From Roseomonas mucosa (GTDB taxonomy: Bacteria; Pseudomonadota; Alphaproteobacteria; Acetobacterales; Acetobacteraceae), in assembly GCA_945878375.1 (NCBI GenBank), contig CAMDWG010000011.1, positions 1-64,000 on the forward strand: a stretch of DNA of 64,000 bases. Direction: 5' to 3'. Position 1 is the first letter of the stretch, and each line of letters starts with the position of its first letter. The notes beneath the pieces are model-generated. The model was not told the DNA's origin. It saw only the letters and a list, made by a program, of their open reading frames with translations, and searched no databases. The position numbers were made by a program, and so were the translations under genes. This document shows, one piece after another, positions 38,933 through 47,296 of this stretch.

Positions 38933-39608
38933 GGAGATCCAGGCCGAGGCGGATGCGGTGCCGGGGGCGCCCGCGCCCGTTGCCGTCACGCCAGAGGCCG
39001 TGCGAATCGCCGAAGCGCTGCTGTTTGCCTCCGACCGCCCGGTGCAGCCCTATCGCCTGCAACAAGTGCTGCCCGAGGGCCAGGCGGCCGAAGCGGTGCT
39101 GGAGGCGCTGGGGCGCCTGCTGGAAGGCCGTGGCGTGGTGCTGGCGGAGGTCGCGGGCGGCTATGGGCTCCGCACCGCCCCCGACCTCGCCCCCGCCTTG
39201 ACCCGCGTGGTGGAAGCCCCGCGCCGCCTGCCGCGCGTGGCGATGGAAACGCTTGCGGTCATCGCCTGGCACCAGCCGGTGACGCGCGGCGAGATCGAGG
39301 AGATCCGCGGCGCCGGCCTGTCACAGGCGACGCTGGAGGCGCTGCTGGAAAACGGCCTGATCGCGCCGAAGGGCCATAAGGAGGTCCCGGGCCGCCCGAC
39401 GCTGTGGGGCACCACTTCTCGCTTCCTGGAGCAATTCGGGCTGAAGGCACTCCGCGACCTGCCGAAGCGGGAGGAGCTGGTCAGCGCCGAAGCCGCCGCG
39501 CCGCTGCTCTCGGCGGTGGAGCAGGGCGGCGCGCCGGCGGAAGCAGCAGAGGAAACCGGGGACGAAGCCCCCGCCGAAGCGCCTCCCGCCCGGGTGGCAG
39601 GGGGTTGA
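38916..39608 (+). CDS. scpB: Segregation and condensation protein B
   Basis: A 230-residue winged-helix partner of ScpA. LIEALLFAS-like IAEALLFASDRPV, VETLAVIAWHQPVTRGEIEEIRG-type motif and GRPTLWGTT with FLEQFGL are present. The C-terminus is an acidic, Ala/Pro/Glu-rich tail. ATG at 38916 lies inside the end of scpA. Confidence 0.94.
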   Translation: MSAPPEEIQAEADAVPGAPAPVAVTPEAVRIAEALLFASDRPVQPYRLQQVLPEGQAAEAVLEALGRLLEGRGVVLAEVAGGYGLRTAPDLAPALTRVVEAPRRLPRVAMETLAVIAWHQPVTRGEIEEIRGAGLSQATLEALLENGLIAPKGHKEVPGRPTLWGTTSRFLEQFGLKALRDLPKREELVSAEAAAPLLSAVEQGGAPAEAAEETGDEAPAEAPPARVAGG

Positions 39609-39671
39609 GGCACGCCGCCCCGCCGCCCGCCCTCGCGGTGGCGGTCGGGACGCGGTAGACCGACCGGGCCC

Positions 39672-40787
39672 ATGAGCATCGCCTTCGACGACATCCGCCA
39701 CAGCTATCCCGAACGGGGCGAGGTCCTGCGCGGCCTGTCGCTGGCGGCGCGGCCGGGGGAGATCGTCTGCCTGCTCGGCCCATCCGGCTGCGGCAAGACG
39801 ACGCTGCTGCGGCTGGCGGCCGGGCTCGAGCCCCTCCAATCCGGGCGGATCACCCTCTGCGGGGCGACGATGGCCGAGCCGGGCCGGGACGTGCCGCCCG
39901 AGGAACGTGGCGTGGGCTTCGTGTTCCAGGACTACGCGCTGTTCCCGCACCTGACGGTGGAGGACAATGTCGCCTTCGGCCTGCGCTTCATCCCGCGCGG
40001 GCAGCGGAAATGGCGGATCATGGATGCGCTGGCCCGGGTCGGGCTGGAGGCCTATGCGGGGGCCTGGCCGTACATGCTCTCGGGCGGGCAGCAGCAGCGC
40101 GTGGCGCTGGCCCGCGCGCTCGCGCCGCGCCCGGCGGTGCTGCTGCTGGACGAGGCCTTCGCCAGCCTGGATGCAAGGCTGCGCGAACAGGTCCGCGACG
40201 ACACGCTGCATGTCCTGCAGGAAGCCGGGATCGCCACCCTGATCGTCACCCATGACGCGGAAGAGGCGATGTTCATGGCCGACCGCATCGCGCTGATGAA
40301 TGAAGGCCGGATCGAGCAGCTGGGCACGCCGGCGGAGCTGTACCTGGCGCCGGCCACCCGCTTCGTCGCGACCTTCCTCGGCGAGGTGAACCGCCTGCCC
40401 GGGCGGCTGCGCGGCGGGCGGGCGGAGACGCCGATCGGCACCATCGACCTCGGCAACCGCCTGGTCGCCCTGCCGGTCGAGGATGGCGCGCCGGTGGAGG
40501 TGCTGTTGCGCCCCGAGGGCCTGCGCGTGCTGGAAGCCCCCGGCCGGGATGGCCCGCCCGCGCCCATCGGTGGCAGGCTCGCGGGCTGCGGCGCGGTGGC
40601 GGAGGTCGAGGCCTGCCGGCTGCTGGGCGCGACGACGCTGGTGCACCTGGCGGTGCCGGACGGGCAGGGGGGGCTGCTGCACCTCCATTCCCGCCTGCCG
40701 CCGGGGGTGTGGCTGAGCCGGGGGGAAAAGGTCTCGGTGGCCATGGATGCGGAACGGGCCTTCGTATTCCCGGCCGAGGCTTCCTAA
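39672..40787 (+). CDS. ABC transporter ATP-binding protein (FbpC/PotA-like)
   Basis: A 371-residue importer-type ATPase. Walker A is GPSGCGKTT (about 36-44), signature LSGGQQQR, Walker B VLLLDEAFASLD and H-loop THD. A C-terminal regulatory (TOBE/MOP-like) domain covers about 240-371. Such subunits serve iron(III), thiosulfate or polyamine importers. No permease or binding-protein gene is adjacent, so it is an orphan here. It occupies the position where tatA usually lies between scpB and tatB. Partner genes must be elsewhere. Confidence 0.9.
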   Translation: MSIAFDDIRHSYPERGEVLRGLSLAARPGEIVCLLGPSGCGKTTLLRLAAGLEPLQSGRITLCGATMAEPGRDVPPEERGVGFVFQDYALFPHLTVEDNVAFGLRFIPRGQRKWRIMDALARVGLEAYAGAWPYMLSGGQQQRVALARALAPRPAVLLLDEAFASLDARLREQVRDDTLHVLQEAGIATLIVTHDAEEAMFMADRIALMNEGRIEQLGTPAELYLAPATRFVATFLGEVNRLPGRLRGGRAETPIGTIDLGNRLVALPVEDGAPVEVLLRPEGLRVLEAPGRDGPPAPIGGRLAGCGAVAEVEACRLLGATTLVHLAVPDGQGGLLHLHSRLPPGVWLSRGEKVSVAMDAERAFVFPAEAS

Positions 40788-40880
40788 GTATGCGGCGCGG
40801 GCCTCATTGGCGGGGCGCGTCCTTCCTGCTAACGGGAAAGCCCCGCCGCCCGAGCTGAACGGGACGGGGGAAGGGGTGGC

Positions 40881-41417
40881 ATGCTCGGTCTCGACTGGAC
40901 GGAACTCGCGCTGATTGCGGTGGTCGCTGTGGTCGTGATCGGCCCCAAGGACCTGCCCGAAGCCGTGCGCGGCGTGGCCAAGGGAATCCAGAAGCTCCGC
41001 CGCATGGCCGGGCAGTTCCAGACCCAGGTCGATGAGGTCGTGCGGGAGGCCAAGCTCGAAGACGTGCGGAGCCAGATCAACGAGATCCGCAGCTTCGACA
41101 TCCGCAGCGTGGTGGAGAAGGAGGTCGACAAGGATGGCGCCCTCCGCAAGACCTTCACCGAGGACCCGATCGGCAACCCGCTGAAGGATGCCTGGGACAC
41201 CAGTCCCGCCGAGACGGGCGCGATCGTGACCCCGCCGCCCGAGCCCGAGCCCGAGCCCGCTTGGCCGCCGTCTTCCGCGCCCCAGGGCGCGCCGGCCTTC
41301 GTGCCGCCGGGCGTTGCGGCTTCCGCGGCGCCGCCGCCGCCGGTCGCCGCGGCGCCGGCCCCGCCCGCCTTCGTGCCGCCTGCCGCCGTGCCGCCTTCGG
41401 CCGGCCCCACAGCCTGA
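40881..41417 (+). CDS. tatB: Sec-independent protein translocase TatB
   Basis: A 178-residue Tat component. The N-terminal MLGLDWTELALIAVVAVVVIGPK is the membrane helix with the TatB Glu8; an amphipathic helix follows (DLPEAVRGVAKGIQ). A long proline/alanine-rich tail (about 115-178) is poorly conserved. TatA is not next to it. Followed 18 bases later by tatC. Confidence 0.93.
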   Translation: MLGLDWTELALIAVVAVVVIGPKDLPEAVRGVAKGIQKLRRMAGQFQTQVDEVVREAKLEDVRSQINEIRSFDIRSVVEKEVDKDGALRKTFTEDPIGNPLKDAWDTSPAETGAIVTPPPEPEPEPAWPPSSAPQGAPAFVPPGVAASAAPPPPVAAAPAPPAFVPPAAVPPSAGPTA

Positions 41418-41435
41418 CACCGGGACGACACGACA

Positions 41436-42239
41436 GTGCCGCGCGACGAGAACGATACGATCGACGACAAGCCGATGCCGTTGATCGAGCACCTGATGGA
41501 GCTGCGGACGCGGCTTCTCTGGTCCGTCGGCGCCTTCATCATCGCCTTCACGGTCTGCTACTACTTCTCGCGCCAGATCTACGGTTTCCTCGCCGCGCCG
41601 CTGGCCGACATCCTGACCTCGCAGGGCGGCGGCGACCGGCGGATGATCTTCACCGCGCTGTATGAGGCGTTCTTCACCTACCTGAAGGTCGCCTTCTTCG
41701 GCGCCACCTTCTTCAGCTTCCCCATCTGGGCGACGCAGCTGTGGCTGTTCATCGCGCCCGGCCTCTACAAATCCGAGAAGCGCGCGATCACGCCCTTCCT
41801 GGTGGCGTCCCCCTTCCTGTTCGTGGCGGGCGCTGCGCTGGCCTATTACTTCATCTTCCCGTTGGCCTGGTCCTTCTTCATCAGCTTCGAGACGCCGGGC
41901 GACGCCGGCACGGTGCCGATCCAGCTGGAGGCGAAGGTCAGCGAGTATCTGTCGCTCGTCATGCACATGATCCTGGCCTTCGGCATCGCCTTCCAGCTGC
42001 CCGTGCTGCTGACGCTGATGGCGCGGGTGGGGATCGTGCAGGTGGAGACGCTGAAGAAGGGTCGGCGCTACGCCATCGTCATCATGTTCGTCGTGGCCGC
42101 GATCATCACGCCGCCCGACATCATCAGCCAGATCGGCTTGGCGGTGCCGCTGATCCTGCTCTACGAGATCTCGATCATCACCGCGACGCTGATGCTGCGC
42201 AGCCAGAAGAAGCGCGAAGAAGCGGCGGCGAAGAGCTGA
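41436..42239 (+). CDS. tatC: Sec-independent protein translocase TatC
   Basis: A 267-residue six-helix inner-membrane protein that recognises twin-arginine signal peptides. MPLIEHLMELRTRLLWS and the later periplasmic Pro48-type loop FLAAPLADIL are family features, and the cytoplasmic end is basic. GTG start at 41436. The Tat pathway would export cofactor-containing proteins; the RR-type leader of the Bug protein at 4829 may use it (inference). Confidence 0.96.
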   Translation: MPRDENDTIDDKPMPLIEHLMELRTRLLWSVGAFIIAFTVCYYFSRQIYGFLAAPLADILTSQGGGDRRMIFTALYEAFFTYLKVAFFGATFFSFPIWATQLWLFIAPGLYKSEKRAITPFLVASPFLFVAGAALAYYFIFPLAWSFFISFETPGDAGTVPIQLEAKVSEYLSLVMHMILAFGIAFQLPVLLTLMARVGIVQVETLKKGRRYAIVIMFVVAAIITPPDIISQIGLAVPLILLYEISIITATLMLRSQKKREEAAAKS

Positions 42240-42257
42240 TCGCGAAGGGCGCGACCC

Positions 42258-43529
42258 ATGCATGACATCCGTGCGCTGCGGGCCGATCCCGCAGCCTTCG
42301 ACGCGGCGCTGGCTCGGCGCGGCATCCAAGCGGCGGCGACCGAGGCGCTGCGGTTCGATGACCTGCGGGTCGAGGCGACACGCATCGTCCAGGCGGCGCA
42401 GACCACCCGCAACGAACTGTCCCGCCAGATCGGCGCCGCCATGAAGGCCGGCGACACGGCGCTGGCGGAGCGGCTGAAGGCCGAGGTGAAGGCGGCCGTG
42501 GATGCCGCCGCCGCCGCGACGCCCGACCAGCACGAAGCTGCGCGCGACGCGTTGCTGGCCGCGCTGCCGAACCGGCTGGATTCGGACGTGCCGGACGGGG
42601 CCGACGAATCGGCCAATGTCGTCCTCCATGTCCACGGCACGCCCCCCACGCTGCCCTTCGCCGCGAAACAGCATTTCGAGCTGGGCGAGGCGCTGGGGCT
42701 CATGGATTTCCCGACCGCCTCCAAGCTGGCAGGCGCACGCTTCACGGTGCTGAAGGGCGCGCTCGCGCGGCTCGAACGCGCGCTCGGCCATTGGATGATC
42801 TCGCTGCACGCGGATGACCACGGCTACACCGAGGCGACGGTGCCGTTCCTGGTGAATGACGCGACCATGTACGGCACCGGCCAGTTGCCGAAATTCGGCG
42901 AGGATTTGTTCCGCACCACCGATGGCCGCTGGCTGATCCCGACCGCCGAGGTGCCGCTGACGAATTTCGCGCGCGGGGAGATGCTGGCGGAAGCCGCGCT
43001 GCCGATGCGCCTGACCGCGCTGACGCCCTGCTTCCGATCGGAAGCTGGGGCAGCGGGGCGCGACACGCGCGGCATGCTGCGCCAGCACCAATTCGCCAAG
43101 GTCGAGCTGGTCTCCATCACCACGCCGGAGGATTCCGCCGCCGAGCATGAGCGCATGACGCGCTGTGCGGAGCGGATCCTGACCGAACTCGGCCTGGTCT
43201 GGCGGCGGCTGCTGCTCTGCGCGGGCGATACCGGATTCGGCGCGACCAAGACCTACGACCTCGAGGTCTGGCTGCCCGGCCAGCAGGCGTGGCGGGAGAT
43301 TTCCTCCTGCTCCAATTGCCGCGATTTCCAGGCGCGGCGGATGGATGCGCGCTTCCGCCCCGCTGGGGGGAAGGGGACGGAATTCGTCCATACGCTGAAC
43401 GGCTCGGGCGTCGCGGTGGGGCGGGCCCTGATCGCGGTGATGGAGACGCACCAGAACCAGGACGGTTCTGTGACTATCCCGGAAGTCCTCCGTCCCTGGA
43501 TGGGTGGTATGGAGCGTATCGGCGTCTGA
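42258..43529 (+). CDS. serS: Serine--tRNA ligase
   Basis: A 423-residue class II synthetase. The N-terminal coiled-coil arm (about 25-100) is followed by motif 2 ([18 protein letters not shown]) and motif 3 ([17 protein letters not shown]). Length is normal. Gene order scpAB-tat-serS is typical. In many alphaproteobacteria surE follows serS; here an unrelated acidic protein does. Confidence 0.97.
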   Translation: MHDIRALRADPAAFDAALARRGIQAAATEALRFDDLRVEATRIVQAAQTTRNELSRQIGAAMKAGDTALAERLKAEVKAAVDAAAAATPDQHEAARDALLAALPNRLDSDVPDGADESANVVLHVHGTPPTLPFAAKQHFELGEALGLMDFPTASKLAGARFTVLKGALARLERALGHWMISLHADDHGYTEATVPFLVNDATMYGTGQLPKFGEDLFRTTDGRWLIPTAEVPLTNFARGEMLAEAALPMRLTALTPCFRSEAGAAGRDTRGMLRQHQFAKVELVSITTPEDSAAEHERMTRCAERILTELGLVWRRLLLCAGDTGFGATKTYDLEVWLPGQQAWREISSCSNCRDFQARRMDARFRPAGGKGTEFVHTLNGSGVAVGRALIAVMETHQNQDGSVTIPEVLRPWMGGMERIGV

Positions 43530-43547
43530 TTGTTCTGCATCGCGGAA

Positions 43548-43570
43548 GTGCGACAACTGGTGTGTTGCAC
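43548..43570. promoter_or_regulatory. Inverted repeat upstream of the duplicated-domain protein gene
   Basis: GTGCGACA and TGTTGCAC are a 7-of-8 inverted repeat around a seven-base spacer, 18 bases after the serS stop and 109 bases before the start of the 649-residue protein gene. It could be an operator; no matching promoter hexamers could be placed with confidence. Binding protein unknown. Confidence 0.3.
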
Positions 43571-43678
43571 CGTTCTGACTGGGGATGACTTGCCCGGGAC
43601 TCGCAACCCACCCGGTTATGCTGGCGTTCGCTGCCCCAGGGTGCCGTCCGGCGCCCACCATGCCAGGGAGCGCACGCT

Positions 43679-45628
43679 ATGTCCGGAAGCAGCACCACCC
43701 CGATTCTCGATGTCGAAAACCTGCTCGGCCCCAACCGGCTCGGCGATACCGAGACCGATCGGCTGAACCAGGCTTTGAACGACCTGGCGCAGGCCCTCGA
43801 CGAGGCCGATGAGCCGCTGGATGACCTCGTCGCGGCGCTGGAACAGGCGGTGGAGGATGTCGGCCTTGCCTTCGACCAGCTCCGTGAGGATCTGGTCGCC
43901 GCGGCCGATGAGGCCGAGGACGCGGTGCAGGAGGTGCTCGACAACATCGAGGACGCGCTGGCCGATGGAGGTAACGGCAACGGCAACGGCGACGGCAACG
44001 GCGACGGTAACGGCGATGGCAACGGCGATGGCAACGGCGATGGCGCCGCGGCCCAGACCGCCTTCGCACTGCTGCTGCCGGCGAATAATTCCGGCGCGCT
44101 CGGTTTCGCGGCTCTGCGGCTTGATGGCAACACGCTGGATGTCAGCTTCGTCGCCGACAATGTGACGCTGGGCGAGCCGCACCCGCTGCACATCCACGGC
44201 TTCACCGATGGCGGCACGGGGCGCCTGGCGGTGGCCGCCGACGATGCCGATGGCGACGGCTTCGTGGAAACCGCGGAAGGCGCCGCGGCGGCCTTCGGGC
44301 CGATCATCGCCTCGCTCACCGCGTCGGGCGATGTCGATCCGGCGCTTGGCGCCTCCGGCGATTTCGACGTGGCGGAGGAAGATGGGCGCATCGTCTTCAG
44401 CCGCAGCTACACGCTCGATCCCACCGATCCCGAGGACCAGGATGTTCTGACGGCGCTGCAGGCGCAGTTCGACGGCCGCATCATCAAGCTGCACGGGCTG
44501 GAGGTCGCGGAGGGTGCGGGCGAGGGCACGCCCGGCGAAGTGAACGGAGAGGGCGGCTACGCCGCGCTGCTGCCGGTTGCCGCGGGTCCGCTGCTGTCCT
44601 TGCCAGATGAGGTCGTCGCGCAATTCGCCGACGACCCCGAGACGCTGCTGGACGGGATCACCGCCTTCCTCGACGCCGTCGCGCCCTTCACCCTGAAGAC
44701 CGATGGCAGCGGCGCCATCGCGCCCGACCCGTTCCTGGCGGATGGCGCCAATGGCGACGGCACCAATGGCGACGGCACCAATGGCGACGGCACCAATGGT
44801 GACGGCACGAACGGTGACGGCACGAACGGCGACGACGCGAATGGCGACGACGCGAACGGCGACGACGCGAATGGCGACGACGCGAATGGCGACGACGCGA
44901 ATGGCGACAACGGCACCGACGACAACGGCACGGACGGGCAGGCGGATGGCGCGCGGAGCTTCGCCACGCTGATCCTGCCGGCGAACAACTCCGGCGTCTT
45001 CGGCGCCGCCAGCATCACCTTCGACGAAGCAGCCGGCACGGTGGCCATCGACCTCGACCTGGCGGGGCTGGAGCCGGGCGAGGCGCATGCGATGCATATC
45101 CACGGCTTCACCGACGACCGCGCCTCGCTGCTGCCGAACATCACCCTCGATGCCGATCTCGACGGCTTCGTGGAGGCGTCGGAGGGCGCGTCCGTGATCG
45201 GGCAGGTGCTGCTCGGCCTGACCGGGGATGGCAGCATCACCGATGCGTCGCTGATCGGCGACTGGCCGGAGGCGGATGAGAACGGCTTCCTCAGCCTGCA
45301 GCAGACCTACAGCTTCGACCTGGATGATGCCGCGGAGGCCGCGCTGTTCGGCGAATTGCAGGACCGCATGGAAGGCCGCCTGATCCAGGTGCAGGGCCTG
45401 AGCGTGGATGCGACCCAGGGCGTGGGCACCAGGGGCGAGGTGGCGGGCGAGGCCGGATTCCAGCCGCTGCTGGCCGTCGCCCATGGCGCGATCCTGTCCA
45501 CGGATACCGAGGGCGGCGCCTTCGCGGCCGAATTCGGCGCGCTGCTGCAAGCCGCGCTCGACGCGCAGGCGGCGGAAGCCGGTGCGGCCCCCGTGACGCC
45601 GCCGCTGCAGGATGCGCTGATCGCCTGA
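43679..45628 (+). CDS. Acidic repeat protein with two CHRD/SOD-like domains and EF-hand-type loops
   Basis: A 649-residue very acidic protein with no signal peptide or membrane helix. Residues 25-95 look like a coiled coil. Two related domains (about 127-302 and 428-602) each contain LPANNSG, a HxxHIHGFTD motif (HPLHIHGF at 168-175, HAMHIHGF at 470-477) as in CHRD and Cu/Zn-SOD-like folds, and a 12-residue EF-hand-pattern loop (189-200 and 491-502) with Asp at 1, 3, 5, Gly at 6 and Glu at 12. Asn/Gly/Asp linkers (97-122; 358-420) separate them. Function unknown. No GGxGxDxL repeats, so an RTX exoprotein is unlikely; unannotated secretion cannot be excluded. Confidence 0.85.
   Translation: MSGSSTTPILDVENLLGPNRLGDTETDRLNQALNDLAQALDEADEPLDDLVAALEQAVEDVGLAFDQLREDLVAAADEAEDAVQEVLDNIEDALADGGNGNGNGDGNGDGNGDGNGDGNGDGAAAQTAFALLLPANNSGALGFAALRLDGNTLDVSFVADNVTLGEPHPLHIHGFTDGGTGRLAVAADDADGDGFVETAEGAAAAFGPIIASLTASGDVDPALGASGDFDVAEEDGRIVFSRSYTLDPTDPEDQDVLTALQAQFDGRIIKLHGLEVAEGAGEGTPGEVNGEGGYAALLPVAAGPLLSLPDEVVAQFADDPETLLDGITAFLDAVAPFTLKTDGSGAIAPDPFLADGANGDGTNGDGTNGDGTNGDGTNGDGTNGDDANGDDANGDDANGDDANGDDANGDNGTDDNGTDGQADGARSFATLILPANNSGVFGAASITFDEAAGTVAIDLDLAGLEPGEAHAMHIHGFTDDRASLLPNITLDADLDGFVEASEGASVIGQVLLGLTGDGSITDASLIGDWPEADENGFLSLQQTYSFDLDDAAEAALFGELQDRMEGRLIQVQGLSVDATQGVGTRGEVAGEAGFQPLLAVAHGAILSTDTEGGAFAAEFGALLQAALDAQAAEAGAAPVTPPLQDALIA
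43973..44044 (+). repeat. Short tandem repeat coding for the first Asn-Gly-Asp-Gly linker
   Basis: Twelve-base units coding for NGDG (with early NGNG variants) follow one another across residues 99-122. Units differ only at silent positions such as GGC/GGT and GAC/GAT. Such arrays can change length by slippage. Confidence 0.75.
44750..44899 (+). repeat. Ten 15-bp tandem repeats coding for the second linker
   Basis: Ten consecutive 15-base units: five coding NGDGT then five coding NGDDA (residues 358-407). Units are nearly identical (AATGGCGACGGCACC and AACGGCGACGACGCG types), with silent AAT/AAC changes. The switch in unit type mid-array shows two rounds of amplification. Confidence 0.85.
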
Positions 45629-45654
45629 CGCGAAGCAGCGCCGAGGCCAGTGTT

Positions 45655-45683
45655 CCCGCAAGACCGGCCATCGGTCTTGCGGG
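45655..45683. terminator. Bidirectional hairpin terminator
   Basis: CCCGCAAGACCG and CGGTCTTGCGGG form a perfect 12-bp stem around GCCAT. It lies between the convergent stops at 45628 and 45691 and is likely to end both transcripts. Confidence 0.8.
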
Positions 45684-45690
45684 GCGCATC

Positions 45691-46569
45691 TCAGGCCGGG
45701 ATGCGGACGCCGAGGCGGCCGGCGATCTCCTGCACGAATTGCCAGGCGACGCGGCCGGATCGGCCGCCGCGCGTGACGGACCATTCGACCGCGGCGCGGC
45801 GCAGTTCCTCTTCCCCGATCGGCAGGGCGAAGCTCGCGGCGTAGCCCTCGATCATCGCGAAGAAGGTGTCCTGGTCGCAATTGTGGAAGCCGATCCAGAG
45901 CCCGAAGCGATCGGAGAGGGAGACCTTCTCCTCCACCGATTCCTGGCCGTGGATCGCGCCGCGGCTTTCATTCTCGATCATGTCGCGCGGCATCAGGTGG
46001 CGACGGTTGGAGGTCGCGTAGAACAGCACATTGGCCGGCCGCCCCTCGATCCCGCCATCGAGGACGGATTTCAGCGCCTTGTAGTCCGCATCCTCCCGCT
46101 CGAAGGACAGGTCGTCGCAGAACACCAGGCAGCTTCGCGTCTCGCGGCGCAGGATGTTCAGCAGGTCGGGCAGGGTGCGGATGTCTTCCCGATGGATCTC
46201 GATCAGCGCGAGGCTGCCGGGGATCTCGGCATTCGCCTGCGCATGCGCGGCCTTCACCAGGGACGACTTGCCCATCCCCCGCGCGCCCCAGAGCATCGCG
46301 TTGTTGGCGGGCAGGCCGCGGGCGAAGCGCAGCGTGTTGTCCAGCAGGATCTTCTTCTGCTGTTCCACCCCGCGCAGCAGCCCGACGCCGACAGCCGAGA
46401 CCTTCGGCACCGGCGCCAGGCGCGGGGCCGGAAGCGGGTGCCAGACGAAGGCATCGGCGGCGGCCAGGTCGGGCGCGGGCGGGCGGGGCGGCGCCTGGCG
46501 TTCCAGCGCATCGGCGATGCGGAGCAGCACGGGCAGCAGCGGATGCGCGGGGGACGCGGTCTCGGTCAC
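45691..46569 (-). CDS. DUF815 family AAA ATPase
   Basis: A 292-residue P-loop ATPase. Walker A is GARGMGKSS (about 94-102), Walker B lies in CLVFCDDLSF, and ATSNRRHLMPRDM is the sensor/arginine region typical of DUF815. The first 60 residues are Ala/Pro-rich. Function is not established in this family; it is usually found beside yajC in alphaproteobacteria, as here, divergently. Confidence 0.92.
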   Translation of the reverse strand: MTETASPAHPLLPVLLRIADALERQAPPRPPAPDLAAADAFVWHPLPAPRLAPVPKVSAVGVGLLRGVEQQKKILLDNTLRFARGLPANNAMLWGARGMGKSSLVKAAHAQANAEIPGSLALIEIHREDIRTLPDLLNILRRETRSCLVFCDDLSFEREDADYKALKSVLDGGIEGRPANVLFYATSNRRHLMPRDMIENESRGAIHGQESVEEKVSLSDRFGLWIGFHNCDQDTFFAMIEGYAASFALPIGEEELRRAAVEWSVTRGGRSGRVAWQFVQEIAGRLGVRIPA

Positions 46570-46642
46570 GGTGTCGGTCCGGAAGACGGGTTGACGGCGG
46601 GGGGGCGGAAGCTAGGTTGCGCGACCTAGAGCACGCTCCTGC

Positions 46643-46723
46643 CGGCCGCAAGCGGCCGCGGGGCGGAACCTGCCTGGCCGTTCGCGGCCGGGCGCCGAGA
46701 CTGCCCGGCCGGTTTCGGCCGGG
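46643..46723 (+). repeat. Three consecutive GC hairpins upstream of yajC
   Basis: Stems are CGGCCGC/GCGGCCG (46643-46658, loop AA), an 8-bp stem with one U-G pair closed by a UUCG tetraloop (46673-46692), and CCCGGCC/GGCCGGG (46704-46723). They occupy most of the 192 bases between divergent DUF815 and yajC. Stems are near-perfect. They may affect the yajC leader or be unrelated palindromic units. Confidence 0.65.
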
Positions 46724-46761
46724 AGAGCGCAATTCCAACCAAGACGGACGCCGGACCGCCC

Positions 46762-47118
46762 ATGTGGATCTCTCCCGCCTACGCCCAGGACGCCGCTGGC
46801 GGCACCGGGTCTGTGATCATGCAGCTTCTGCCGCTGATCCTGATCTTCGCCGTCTTCTACTTCCTGCTGATTCGCCCGCAGCAGAAGAAGATGAAGGACC
46901 ACCGGACCATGCTTCAGGCGCTGAAGCGCAACGACAAGGTGGTCACGGGCGGCGGCATCGTCGGCACCATCACCAAGGTGCGTGACGACAGCGACGAGAT
47001 CGAGGTCGAGATCGCGGCCGGCGTGCGCATCACGGTCCTGCGCGGCACCATCGGCTCCGTCGTGAAGCCGCCCGAGGCGGCGAACGACGCGAAGCCGGCC
47101 GACTCGGCCAAGGGCTGA
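46762..47118 (+). CDS. yajC: Preprotein translocase subunit YajC
   Basis: A 118-residue inner-membrane protein accessory to SecDF. One transmembrane helix ([20 protein letters not shown], 22-41) is followed by the YajC domain with [15 protein letters not shown] and the end of an [21 protein letters not shown] region (cut to 20 here: [20 protein letters not shown]). SecD and SecF do not follow; kdsA does. That split is unusual for proteobacteria, where yajC-secD-secF is the norm. Confidence 0.95.
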   Translation: MWISPAYAQDAAGGTGSVIMQLLPLILIFAVFYFLLIRPQQKKMKDHRTMLQALKRNDKVVTGGGIVGTITKVRDDSDEIEVEIAAGVRITVLRGTIGSVVKPPEAANDAKPADSAKG

Positions 47119-47129
47119 TCCGACCTGCC

Positions 47130-47143
47130 GGGGGGGGGGGGGG
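47130..47143 (+). repeat. Run of 14 G between yajC and kdsA
   Basis: Fourteen consecutive G residues lie 11 bases after the yajC stop, with shorter C and G runs after them. Homopolymers of this length are prone to slippage and sequencing error. No gene crosses it. Confidence 0.9.
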
Positions 47144-47296
47144 CTCCACCCTCCCCGGGCGGGCTTCCTGCCGGGGGGCGGGCGTCATCGGCGGCTCCCA
47201 TGCGGGTGCCGGGTCAGGCTCGCCGCCCTTGCGCCCCGGATCGCCGGGTGGCACGGGTCGGCGCCGCCGCGCGCCGCCGGAGAGAGACCGCACGCC

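Noticed and set aside
39321-43661. Open frame of over 1,400 codons antisense to scpB-ABC-tatBC-serS
   Set aside because: Same cause; the sense strand has complete recognised genes and the antisense product has no family pattern.
44750-44899. CRISPR-like appearance of the 15-bp repeats
   Set aside because: Units are contiguous without spacers, in frame and within a coding gene, so they are a coding tandem repeat.
43616-45880. Antisense frame across the duplicated acidic protein
   Set aside because: The repeat DNA keeps several frames open. The plus frame shows duplicated domains and conserved motifs, the minus frame does not.
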